64,000 nucleotides of DNA from Rhynchopus sp. YZ270_cl-10 (lineage: Eukaryota; Euglenozoa; Diplonemea; Diplonemida; Diplonemidae). The position numbers were made by a program, and so were the translations under genes. Location of the stretch: the NCBI GenBank assembly GCA_964035575.1, contig OZ037923.1, forward strand, positions 806,001 to 870,000, read 5' to 3'. The notes under the pieces are model-generated. The model was not told the DNA's origin. It made no database searches and saw nothing but the letters and a program-made list of their open reading frames with translations. Below, piece after piece: positions 52,442 through 62,496 of this stretch. Within the stretch, counting starts at the first letter, position 1, and every line of letters starts with the position of its first letter.

Positions 52442-52996
52442 CCTCGCACCGCTCTTTCTATGTAAACTAGAGGACAATCTACTGCTGCATCGCAGTGCAG
52501 CCTCTGGCAGCTTTAGTAGATGTGCAATTGTTAGGCTTGATTTTTTGTTTGAAAACTTAACCAAAAATGAGTCGGATCAGAGTAGTGCCTGAGGATGAAA
52601 TACACGATGGTTTTGTAGTTTTTGTGTAAAGAAAAAAGGAAGACTAATAGAAAGAGAAAAAAGAGGTGTCTGTTGGGAGAGTTGGCGGGGGGATAAAATA
52701 AAAAGTGGGGTCGAGTAGAAAGTTCCTTGTGTCTCTTCGTGTTGATAAGTATCGTGTTGCGTTGAAGCATCCACACCAGTAGAAGGGAGGAGGGAGGAAA
52801 AAAGGTGACGTTGATAGTAGGCGTCTGCTTAGGGCAAAGAAGAAGCAGGTGTGCGAGATGAGGATGGACGACCTCGCACATCTCCGAGCACGCTTACCAC
52901 TGTTGTGATACTAACAACAACAGCTTCAGCAAAGCTCTAGGAGGCCCTGGGGTTTACCAAGAGAAGAATCCACCGAGACCAGGAGAAGGTGCGTGT
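52442..52996. other. Divergent upstream spacer
   Basis: Lies between the Nudix gene and the plus-strand candidate. It contains a diverged Rep-A copy (52551-52606). Just left of the candidate it has GATACTAACAACAACAG, which looks like a branch point plus acceptor, but no upstream exon could be matched. Confidence 0.4.
52551..52606 (+). repeat. Rep-A copy, diverged
   Basis: GAAAACTTAACC, GATCAGAGTAGTGCCTGAGG, ATGAAATACACG. Confidence 0.5.
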
Positions 52997-53398
52997 ATGG
53001 TGCGCCGACTGCGAACATCGGGGGAGCCACAACCCCGGGGTCGAAGAGAAGCAGCGAACCGAGCGGCAGCACCCCCCCGCAGAGAGGAGAAAACGCCACC
53101 GCGCAACGTTCTGCCTCAGTGAGTGGCGTTGAGGCTCTTCGCCGATTGACCCGCCTCTCTCGCTTCTTCTCCAGACCCGCCTTCCCGCTTCTTCCTTTGC
53201 TCCTGAGGATTGTGATGACACCCCCTGCGGGGCGTCAGAAACTGTTCACCCTTGCGGACTGGACGCGCAAGTACAAGTCTTGCAAGAGAGCTCATCAACG
53301 TGTTGCTGCGGAGAACGAGGAGCGGAAGGCGCGCAGTTTCGCTGCTGGAGAGAACAACGTCCGGTTCACCGGAAGCGATGCCAACGGGGACCGGGAAG
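52997..53398 (+). CDS. Possible small gene or gene remnant on the plus strand
   Basis: The only plus-strand stretch with host-like codon use besides the peptidase fragment. One reading starts at ATG 52997 (MVRRLRTSGEPQPRGREEA), splices a 56-bp intron (53119-53174, GTGAGT to CTCCAG) and continues TPPAGRQKLFTLADWTRKYK, then RVAAENEERKARSF. A simpler reading starts at ATG 53215. Either way the frame runs at 53399 straight into a Rep-B element, so the 3' end is either lost or lies beyond it. The charged sequence matches no family known to me. It may be a real short gene, a remnant, or chance. Confidence 0.3.
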
Positions 53399-53485
53399 AC
53401 GGTACTGACGCTCCGCAAGGTTATCGAACCCCCCCCCGGAGTGTTGCAGCTGTGGAGTTGTTTGCAGAGGGAAACTGTAAACAAC
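53399..53485 (+). repeat. Rep-B copy at the end of the plus-strand candidate
   Basis: ACTGACGCTCCGCAAGG, TTATCGAACC, CCCGGAGTGTTGCAGC, GAGGGAAACTGTAAACAAC; hairpin complete. Confidence 0.7.
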
Positions 53486-54064
53486 ATACACTCACGCTAA
53501 TGGGAATGGGGGGGCGTGGCGGAGTTGCGCTGTTAATATGCTCGCATATTAGCCTTTACGATGAGTCTTTGCATGACTATTCAGAACTATTCAGAATCAT
53601 GGATGGGGTGCAGGTATGCTGTAATTCGAAGTCGGGAAAAAGATTAGATTCATGGAAACAGAGAACAGTTCAGAAGAGGATGATGCTTAGTCACCAAAAG
53701 AAGAAAAGAGCGGGGTACGGAGGTCGGACTTTGTTTGATCTAAGAAAACTAATATTTTACAAAAAGGTTGCACAAAAAGAGAGAAGGGAGAGAAATGACA
53801 AAAAAAAACACAAAAAAAAAAAAAATCTACAGTCAAATCATAGAGGGAAAACAAACGGAGGGAGGAACACAAAAGAAGAAAAAAACAAAAAAACAAAAAA
53901 ACAAAAGGATTTGGTAAGATGACACCAGCTGTGTTTAGTCACCACAAAAAAAAGGGTTTGTAAGATGAATGTATCTTTGGTGCTGGTGGTGGATGTATCT
54001 TAGGAAAACAAAGGGATGAAAAAAAAAAAGCATTTTTTGGGGGGAGGCAAACAAAAAAATAGAT

Positions 54065-54170
54065 GGTAGTTATCGATGCAGGATGCAGGAACCCTGCGAT
54101 TGACCCCACAATGTCAACATCCCCACGGATGAAAGAATAAACAAAAACCCCTTATGAACCTACAGTATAA
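54065..54170 (+). repeat. Rep-D copy, diverged
   Basis: GTTATCGATGCAGGATGCAG, ATGTCAACATCCCCACGGAT, GAAAGAATAA; relatives at 5584 and 24721. Confidence 0.5.
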
Positions 54171-54827
54171 CGAACACCATCCCCCCCTCCACACGCCTTG
54201 CTGTGAGGTGGAGGAAAGGACTCAAACCACATTACCGTGTTCGTACAAATTATCGACCATAATAATGTTTGAAAATTTTCAGATTTTTTTCTGGAAGTTC
54301 GATCTTTTCTTCTATAATTTGTACGAATACGGTATATGATACTGCGGAAACACACAAAAAAAAAATTTCTCTCAACAAACACAGTAGCACATGGAAGTTG
54401 AAAGAAAAAGAGTTGAAACATGCTAACACACAGCTCAGTCTGCGGGCGTGGGACGTGAGTGGTCTGCACCTTAAGTAAGAGAACGGAGGCGGTTCACAAC
54501 CGCTCTGCGAATCGCAAATGTAGTGCACCTTTTGAGACGCAGGGGTGCGGGACGTCGAAAGAGAACTTCATGACAAGCCTTAGGCAAGGCTCCAGGCACC
54601 CCCCTATGCTACACAAGACTGACCTCCGGTGGCGGTTCGGACCCCTGCAAGGAAAGAATTAGATTCATGTACTTTCAGTTCACAGAATTGAAAGTATTTG
54701 AGAGGGTCAACACATGCACCCTTTCTTTGTTTTGGTGAAAGAAGATTAAGATATAATTTTCAATCGAAAGATGGAGTTTTATCCACCAGCTTCTTCTCAT
54801 TTGGTGAAAGAAGAAAAATAAAGAAAA

Positions 54828-54871
54828 GTTTTATAAGATGAACCCTAAGCCCTCTCGTTGCTTTAGTCACC
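54828..54871 (+). repeat. Rep-E copy
   Basis: AGTTTTATAAGATGAACCC, TAAGCCCTCTCGTTGCTTTA, GTCACC. Confidence 0.7.
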
Positions 54872-55125
54872 TTATCATATTCGTTATCGCACAGCATCAA
54901 ATAAATGAGAAAAAAAAATAGGAGGGGTTAATGGGGACATCGTTACACACACGGTAGGGTTGTTTACCTGGTTTGGTTTCGTGTAGTTCTCTTTTTTCCC
55001 AATTTTTATTTTGTGGATTTATTTGGATAACATTGCGAAGACACAGCAACAAAATCAAAGATTTTTTTTAGAAGATCCACCTGATTTTTGCCTTGAAAAG
55101 GAGTAGACCACCAAAGCAGAAAACG

Positions 55126-56875
55126 TTATGTACATACCTGACAAGATTCTGTATGCTGCAGGTAGTCCTTGGCTGGGAACTCCTTCAAACATCCCCGACA
55201 CAAAACAGGCCTGTATGATAGATTTGAAGATAGTCAAGAATTCATTTTATGGCGCTTTTTAAGGACAAAATACTTTGTGGGAAATGATTCAAACGTCTTC
55301 ATACTTTGTTTATTCCCCTCCCCCTTATTTTGTACTTCAGTTCTGTTCTTCGAAAATGGTTTTCTTTGAAAAGCGTACTTTGGTACAATGACCGGGTGTA
55401 CCGTGGAACCTGACCCCATGCAGTCCTACAATACATTTCGTGGTTTACACAAAAAAAAAATCTAACAAACACACACACCCCAACCCATACCTATACGCAC
55501 AGCGCAGCGTCTGATGCTCTGGGGGTGCGCTTTTCGCACACCACCTGCAGGTTTGGTACCCTGCCTTGACTGCTTCCTTCGACACTACACCCAGACCACC
55601 TCCTCCTCCTCCTCCTCCCCCTCCACCCCCACCAGGAGACACCATCTGGGGTGCCCGCACCGGCGACACTGGAGACGGGCTCCCCCTTCTCCCCACACCT
55701 CCTCCACCCCCACCCCCTGCCATCCCATAGCTCCCCTGGAAGCTTGCTGCCGGTCTCCCTTCTCTCACCTCCCTCTCCCTCCCACGCAGCACCGAACGAT
55801 GCGGCGGAAGCTCCTGCTCATCCACCACATCCTCTTCATCCTCCTCAGGATCAGGTCTGGGCGACCACAGCTTTTGGAGCTCGGTTGATGGGATGGGGTG
55901 TGGGGTTGGGAGTGATGGTGATGGCATTACTACTCTCGGGGTTGCCACCGGAACTATCGGAACTACTGGAACTGCTGGGACCACCGGAGGAGGAGGAGGC
56001 ACTACAGGCGGCATCGCTGCAGCCACCACTGCCTCCGCGACGGAAGCAGCCGAGCGGATCAACCGCCTTTCCAACGCATCAATCTCACAGCGTACCTCTG
56101 CACGCACCGCTTCCTCAATCATCAACCGCGTCTCTTCCTTCGTCGCCCCAAGACATCCTACACACGGTGGTACCGAAGCCAATCTCATAGGGGACCCACT
56201 CCGAGAAACCCGAGAGGGAGATACCACCCCCTTCGGACTGCCCCCTGGAGAGGCTGTTCTTACGGACCCACCGGTGGAGATTACCCCTTCTCCCATCAAT
56301 GCGTCTGCGACTGCAGCAGAAACCTCCGCCAAAACCAAAGGCGATGGAGATAGTTCCGCTAAACCCTGCCGTTCTAGGGGAGGAGGAGGAGGAGGAGGAG
56401 GTGGAGGTACACCCCGCTCCTTTTGTGCTAACAGAGCTACCTGCGCCTCAATACTAGGAATTTCCCCGTCAGGTACTCCGGCCCTTGCTAATAATAGTTT
56501 TAGAGCTGCTAAGGCGCCGGTAGAAGATGCGGCAGAGATGGAGGCTGGGGTTGAAGAGAAGGGAGGTGAATGCGAGGTGTGCGGGAGAGGGGCAAATGGC
56601 TTTGCTGTGGGGAGGTCAACGACGTCTGGTCGGGAAAGCCGCTTTGTCTCAGTAGGGGTGCTTGCTGGGGGAGGGATTGCGCGGGCCGACAGTGTAGGGG
56701 ACATATGCAATGCTGCTGAAGGGGGTGGAGGAAGTGGTAAAATTGTCGACCCCTCAAATGCAACCCGTTTTGCACCATGTGAACGATGTGCCTCCTCCTT
56801 GGAAGGGCTTAATAACAACTCCTCATGCAAAGAGGATAGTGAAGGCGACAAAGGGGCGGAGCGTGGAGCGTACAT
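55126..56875 (-). CDS. Proline/glycine-rich protein with C-terminal C2HC zinc fingers
   Basis: Exon 1 is 56875-55491; a 280-bp intron (55211-55490, GTATGG to ATACAG) joins it in frame to an exon at 55210-55138. The start MYAPRSAPLSPSLSS was chosen because the open frame upstream is only a Lys/Gln-rich run of low-complexity DNA. Residues 1-400 are Pro/Ser-rich with polyproline blocks and a predicted helix (TKEETRLMIEEAVRAEVRCE); two Gly-rich runs follow. The end holds two C2HC fingers: YQTCRWCAKSAPPEHQTLRC, and CRGCLKEFPAKDYLQHTESC completed only after splicing, which supports the intron. After that, GTATGT at 55137 may be another donor, or translation may stop at TAA 55126-55128, as given here. 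Possibly an adaptor or scaffold; function unknown. Intron 1 contains a Rep-C copy. Confidence 0.65.
55371..55450 (+). repeat. Rep-C copy inside an intron
   Basis: TTTGGTACAATGACCGGGTG, ATGCAGTCCTACAATACATT, TTCGTGGTTTACAC. Confidence 0.65.
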
Positions 56876-57709
56876 TGTGTGTGTTTTTTGGGGAAGACGA
56901 AGAGGAGGAGGAGGAAGGGGGGGTTTTAATAAGGGTATTTGGTTTTTATACCCCCCCCTAAAAGAAGGCTTTTGACCTTCGTTTTTTTTTTGCCTGGGGT
57001 TGTTTTTTTTTTGTTGAAGGGGGGAGGAGGAGGAGAGAAGAGAAACTAAGGGAAATCGCTTTTGTTTTTTTGACAAATTTTGGTTTTTTTTTTGTGCATT
57101 TTGTTTTTTTTTTTTTTTTTTTTTTCGGTCAATTAAAATTTGTAAAAACCCTTGCTTGTTTGTGTACGACAAGCAGGTTGGGGGGGGGTGAGAGAGTTGG
57201 GGAGATAGTTGTAGTGCCGGACTCTTTGCTTTGACATGACAAGCACATTGTTACAAAAGCACAAAACGTCATCCATAACTGTGTACTTGTCATATCATTA
57301 CTAAGCGTCGTTGTCCGCTCTTTAAGAAGAGAGCGGGGAGGGGAGAGGGAGGTGATGGGTGGTGCTTGATGGTCAGAACATAAACCAAAGAAGCTTCGAA
57401 CAGACGGATGCGCCCCAAATGGGGAGGGGGAACAGTCCTCTTATAGGACTGTCTCGAAGATGGCAACGCACAGAAAAAAAAAAATGATTTTTAAAGATAC
57501 TCTTTTTGTGAGGAAAGATGGCGTTATTCTGCATCTCCTGTAGCTTTTTTTTTTTTTTTTGGAAAAAAAAGCTACTATTCCTAGGGAACGGAGAGCATGT
57601 ACGGTCCAAGAAAATGGAGTAGGTGGGCTAAAGAGGAAGTTCCCTTTCCTAAACGTGCACACAAAGTGCCACGACGGACTAGTCTGAGGTATTGCCAGTA
57701 GTGCTACTA

Positions 57710-57821
57710 CAGTAAACACTCTAATTAATAAGCATCTAATTCGTGAATGAATTATTTAATTTTTTTTTCCAGATTTTGCAGAATTCACGAAGTAGGAATT
57801 CACGAAATAGAGGCCATACTG
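57710..57821. mobile_element. Tc1/mariner-pogo-like MITE
   Basis: 112 bp starting CAGTAAACACTCTA; the other end read inverted starts CAGTATGGCCTCTA. It is flanked by TA on both sides (57708-57709, 57822-57823), the target duplication of the Tc1/mariner superfamily. AT-rich centre with a TTCACGAA motif repeated; no ORF. Confidence 0.6.
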
Positions 57822-58257
57822 TAATACAACTGTTTACTTCTCAATTACAACTAGTATTACACCAGTAACACTATTAGTTTAGTACATAGTCGTTACGACT
57901 AGGAGTTCCACTAGTAGTCCCCATGACTAGTCCGCCGTGTGGTTGTTTTTTTTGTGGCGTTTTGAGAATTTCGTCTATAAAAGTCAAGAAGCCTCGTCAA
58001 GAGGAAAAACCCAAAAGAGAAAGATCGTTCTATAGCTCTCTGTGCTTAGGCACCGAAGAAATAATGAACATACACGAATAGAACAAGACAGAAAGCTGAC
58101 ATAACATAACTAATGTGGGGAGGTATAGCTGAGATACCAGAACAAAACAAATAAACAAACAAAAAAACTCCCAAAAAAAATGCATGAGAAAAATGTGTAT
58201 GGCGAGATAGCTGAAACCATAACACAGAAGAAAGAAACCTCCCCCCGCAGAACTAAA

Positions 58258-58372
58258 AGAAAAGTTGAAAAGTGCAAAACGTCACACCGTGCCTCGGCGG
58301 AACGCAGTCTCCTGTGGGTTATCGAAACCCCCCCAGAGAGCACTTCATTTTGGTATGCACACGGTTACCACG
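58258..58372 (+). repeat. Rep-F copy
   Basis: AAAGTTGAAAAGTGCAAAAC, CACCGTGCCTCGGCGGAACG, GTGGGTTATCGAAACCCCCC, AGAGAGCACTTCATTTTGGT. Confidence 0.65.
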
Positions 58373-58645
58373 AGGGGAGGTTGTAAGGAAACATAATCAT
58401 TGCTCCAACTCAAAAAAATAAAAATATAAAAAAGGAGAGGTTGCCAGCTCAAACTCCCTTGGCAAACGTAGACACGAACAAAGAGGGTTGTGTGCATTTT
58501 TTAAGTAAAAACGTGTACCCTGAAGGACTACCACGAAGCTTGAAATACCATGTTTTTGATTTATTTTTTTTGCAGCATCGTTGCAAAATCCCCGGCAAAG
58601 TCTTGTACACACCTTCAGTTTAACACGACATTACCGTATAATATA

Positions 58646-58780
58646 GTATGGTATGTTCCGGGGGTATCGGAAAATAGAAATTTTCATTTCAATTCACAAC
58701 TCTTCACAAAAATATAGCCAACAACTATGTTGTGAAAAGTTGTGAAGATGTGTGAAGTCCCATACCCCGGAACACACCAC
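58646..58780. mobile_element. Short inverted-repeat element
   Basis: About 135 bp with ends GTATGTTCCGGGGGTATCGG and, inverted, GTGTGTTCCGGGGTATGGG; inside, a second pair built on TTCACAACT/AGTTGTGAA. Boundaries approximate. Confidence 0.5.
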
Positions 58781-59211
58781 AATGGATGAAACACAACCAC
58801 AAAATAGCACCACAAGCTGCACCAAGCTTTTTCAGGCCTGGACAACAAAAGGGAAGAGGAGAGAACGGAACGAAAAGACAAATTCGTGTGTGAGAAAAAA
58901 AATCAGCCAATAATACTAATGTACGGTTGAAAAAAATGACGTTCTCTTTGTGCGTACAGGCATTATGACATCAACACCATTTTCTTTTTCTTTTTGCTGT
59001 TGTACCGACAATCGCCCGAGTTGGCCAAAAAAAAAGTACCAAACATCCCAACTGAGGTGCTGGCCAATATTTTTACGGTTCACATATTGCATGGGTCCAA
59101 CATTTGATATTATTTACGCTGATTTAAGAGTGCATTTTGAGAGCAGACTGCCAAAGAACACTGAGCATGTTGAATATGTTGCAAGGGGGGGACGGGAAGG
59201 GAAGGGTGAAG

Positions 59212-59288
59212 CACGACGGGACCCAGTGACAAGTGACAAGTGAATCACATGTCATTTCACTTGTCAATTGTCACTGGGTCCCGTCGTG
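59212..59288. repeat. 77-bp near-perfect palindrome
   Basis: Arms beginning CACGACGGGACCCAGTGACA and its inverse, loop near TCACATGTCA. Could be a tiny MITE or fold-back remnant. Confidence 0.75.
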
Positions 59289-60081
59289 AGGGTGCCCCCG
59301 CACACATCTTTTAACAATAAATTTCCACACAAAAAAATACACACAAAAAAATTGTTTGATTATAGACTACTAGCACTAGATGGCAGCCACGGTTTTACAC
59401 AAAAAAAAAAAAAATGTCACGAACAAAGACCGCCAGATATGTTTCCGGCAGGGCGTTCGCTATCGCCATCGTTTTTTCCTGATCGTGGCGAAATGCCAAA
59501 ACCCCCGAAATTTTCGTTTTTTTACTAGTGCTTAAAATAGGTCAAAAAAAATTTTCCCGCCGGAGAGAAGTTAGTTCGTGGGGTGAATCCCTGGTACTGA
59601 ATGGTCAAAAAAAATTTGCGATTTGCGCGTGATCCCTTCCCCAGCACAAGTGATATTACAGCTGAACTTTCCTGATACTAAAACCAGCAAAACGATGGAG
59701 AATTTCATCAATCCCCCCTCACTGAGGGTCTCTTTGTGTTGTTTAATCAAGCAGATGTACAAGAGAGAGGCATCTGTCATATGAGACTTCATCCTTATTT
59801 TGATTATTTTCAACTCTCTGCCATTGAAGATAGAGTTGACACGAGCAGTGACACCTTCTATAACAGGGGGTACGGTACACCTTCAGCAGACTGCAGGATT
59901 GAGGAGCGAGCGGGAGTGCTGGGGAAACTTCCTCTCACGGCAGGCGGGTTTGCGGATGATTTTGAGTACAGTGGACACCCCTCTGCGACCCCCCCTCCGG
60001 GGGGGTCTACAGGGTGGTGGGGAGAAATCTCTCTCTCTTTTTTTTTTTTTTCCCCCTTTTTTTATTTATTTATTTATTTAT

Positions 60082-62316
60082 GAGAAAAGTTCGATTTCGG
60101 CCTCGAAAATACCCGTGACACCGATTTGTCACGGTACTTTGTCACGGAATTTTTTTGAAAGATTCGATTTCGTGACAAAAAAAAATCGATTTCGTGACAA
60201 GCCGATTTTTTCATTGACACACAAAATTCAATTTAGTGACAAATGACTTTTTTCATTGACAAAAAAAAATTCGATTTCGTGACAAATCCATTTTTTCATT
60301 GACAAAAAAATGTCATTGAAAAAAATGGAATTTGTCAAGGAAAAAGTCGTGACAGCCAACCCGCCAGTCACTGAAAAGTGACCAGACAGCCACTTGACAA
60401 ACACAAAAGAGGCCATTCTTGAGCTGTCTAGAAACCGAAGGGCAGAGACTGAAGACACAAGGTATGATAACTTTATGATTATGCAAGACTTAGTATATCG
60501 CGAACACGGTCAGGCTTGCACGCCTCTGGCCAGAGGCCAGCCCCACTAAATGATATGCAGCAGACACTCATTGCAGATTTCATTTTCATTCGGTAAAAAA
60601 TTAATGGGTGCGCACGTTTCTATACCTAATACCCCAACCCTCACCCATACATTCCATTACACACACCAAAACAGATCGAATCCACCAGCGCATGCGACGG
60701 AAGTAGATTCAGATTGTGGTTTGATAAGCAGAGTTCGGTTATTATGGTGGTGGAAAGGGGGGTGGGAACACTTTGTCAGTCACTGCTATAGCCATTAACC
60801 AGGGAGCATAGCTAGTGCAAGAAATTCGACTTTGGAAACCTTCCGGAAAGTCTGTCCTCTGCTTCCGGAGGACTAGACACAAGAAAATATTGTTTGTTCC
60901 CCCAGAAAACCAGTGCACAATTCACACTCCTTGTGGGTGGTCTTGTTGCCTTTTCGTCATAGTAATTTTGGCCCAGGCATGCTCTTGAAGCATGACAATT
61001 TAGTGTGTATGGGGCAGGGTGTTGTTTTGTTCTGAATTCTCTTTGTTATAACATCTAAGTCAATCGCGGGTGGTGGTTTGTGTAGCGTGAGGCACTCTTT
61101 TTAACAAACTTCCTGCAGTTGCTATGCACTGTTATTTCTTCGGATTTATCATCATACAGCGTAACATAGTGGATTCGCCTGGTCGACACAACCTTTGATA
61201 GATATGGGATAACCAACCCCCTTCGACCCCTCGTGGGTTCACTGAACAAGCCCTAGTGGTAGTTAAACGCGATTGACATTTACATTCCTAGAGATGAAAG
61301 AACAAGATAACACTTCTGTACCCGCGCATCAAAATTGTGGAAAACTTTGCACCCCAAACACCCTCAACAACGCCCGCCAAAAGGCGCCCCTTGTTGCTGG
61401 GAGTTGGTTCTCATGTTTGATACACTGCACAGCAGGCATTCCTCTGAGTCCAACGCATGTTTGGCCTGTCTGCGGCGTTGTACTTAAGGTGCACGAAGAC
61501 AGGGTCTGGTGGTAAATTTTGCGTAGTACTGCGACGTGGTACTACGTGGGTCTGGGAACCTGGTACCTGGGTACAGGATATTTGTTGTCAAAGACATCTT
61601 CCACCATGCATTGAGGAGGGTAAGACAGTGTTCGCAGTTTCTACCTGATAGCATTACACATTTAACTTCTCCACGGGGGTCTTGGGCCGTTCATTCGGTT
61701 ATACCTTGACTACCGGAAGATATTCTTGAGGCCTTTTTGGTCTCTAGAATATCCGGTCTTCCCGAACGGAGGCACACTTTGTGTGTTACTACGACCTGGC
61801 AATTTCCAGCAGTAGGTTAAGTAATCTTTCTTGTAAATTGTTGGATCATTATCTCCTCAGTGCATGAATGCCCCACGTGACTGGACACTTTTGTGTTTGT
61901 CATGTGGAGCTGTGGTTGCTCTTTCACGACTTTTATCCTTGTATCCAGTGTACCCAGTACCCAGTGCCCTGTCACGACTTTTTCCGTGACAAAAAGTTTG
62001 GTTTCCTTGACAAAATCCATTTCTGTCACGACTTTTTCCGTGACAAAAAGTTCGGTTTCCTTGACAAAATCCATTTTTTCATTGACATTTTTTTGTCACT
62101 GAATTTTTGGATTTGTCACGAAATCGAATTTTTTTTTGTCAATGAAAAAATCGGTTTGTCACGAAATCGAATTTTGTGTGTCAATGAAAAAATTGGTTTG
62201 TCACGAAATCGATTTTTTTTTGTCACGAAATCGAATCTTTCAAAAAAATTCCGTGACAAAATTCCGTGACAAATCGGTGTCACGGTAATTTTCGAGGCCG
62301 AAATCGAACTTTTCTC
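60082..62316. mobile_element. Fold-back DNA element, 2.2 kb, with long inverted ends
   Basis: The left end (GAGAAAAGTTCGATTTCGGC) reappears inverted at the right end. The arms extend inward over roughly 270-350 bp, built from short repeats such as TTCGTGACAAA and CATTGACAAAAAA. A 13-bp direct repeat TTTATTTATTTAT flanks the element (60069-60081 and 62317-62329); in this simple sequence the true target duplication could be shorter. The 1.5-kb centre has no convincing protein, and a GTACCCAGTACCCAG stub near 61947 recalls the heptamer array at 21460. Long multi-part inverted ends fit a Mutator-like or fold-back element; the superfamily is not settled. Confidence 0.75.
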
Positions 62317-62330
62317 TTTATTTATTTATA

Positions 62331-62442
62331 CAGGGTTTCGCCCCGGTGGGGCGAAGCCCTGGGGCGAAATAAAATGTCATTTTTTCAGGAAAAGATTTTT
62401 TTAACGAAAAAAAATATTTTTCGCCCCGGGGCGAACGCCCTG
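62331..62442. mobile_element. Small GC-rich inverted-repeat element
   Basis: Starts CAGGGTTTCGCCCC and ends GGGGCGAACGCCCTG, with an inner pair GGGGCGAA/TTCGCCCC. It abuts the flanking repeat of the fold-back element. CAGGG ends recall the hAT-like element, but no target duplication is visible. Confidence 0.45.
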
Positions 62443-62496
62443 GTTTCCGGGCAAAAAGAAAAAAGGGAAAAAGAAAAGTTTTATAGACGAACCTTA

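Larger units (their letters stand above)
53486..55125. other. Gene-poor spacer
   Basis: A-rich with Rep-E copies (53911-53943 weak, 54828-54871), Rep-D-like pieces (54065-54170 and about 54470-54660) and a palindromic TTCGTACAAATTATCGACC / AATTTGTACGAA pair near 54240-54330. A third exon of the neighbouring zinc-finger gene might lie here but could not be identified. Confidence 0.45.
56876..60081. other. Gene-free region with small DNA elements
   Basis: No supported gene in about 3.2 kb. It contains poly-T runs near 57105-57126, a pogo-like MITE (57710-57821), a Rep-F copy (58258-58372), inverted-repeat elements (58646-58780, 59212-59288), a repeat shared with 41788 (59352-59392) and a degraded Rep-E piece near 58029-58055. 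Confidence 0.5.

Noticed and set aside
52442-52564. Basic N-terminal extension of the Nudix protein
   Set aside because: Starts at TTG, not ATG, close to a Rep-A copy; an upstream exon remains possible but unsupported.
54470-54660. Third exon of the zinc-finger gene on the minus strand
   Set aside because: A CTTGCAG acceptor exists near 54645, but the frame that follows splice phase 0 stops soon and matches nothing; the area also resembles Rep-D.
56876-57172. 99-residue Lys/Gln-rich N-terminal extension of the zinc-finger gene
   Set aside because: Low-complexity DNA with poly-A/T runs and no coding bias; the ATG at 56875 fits better.
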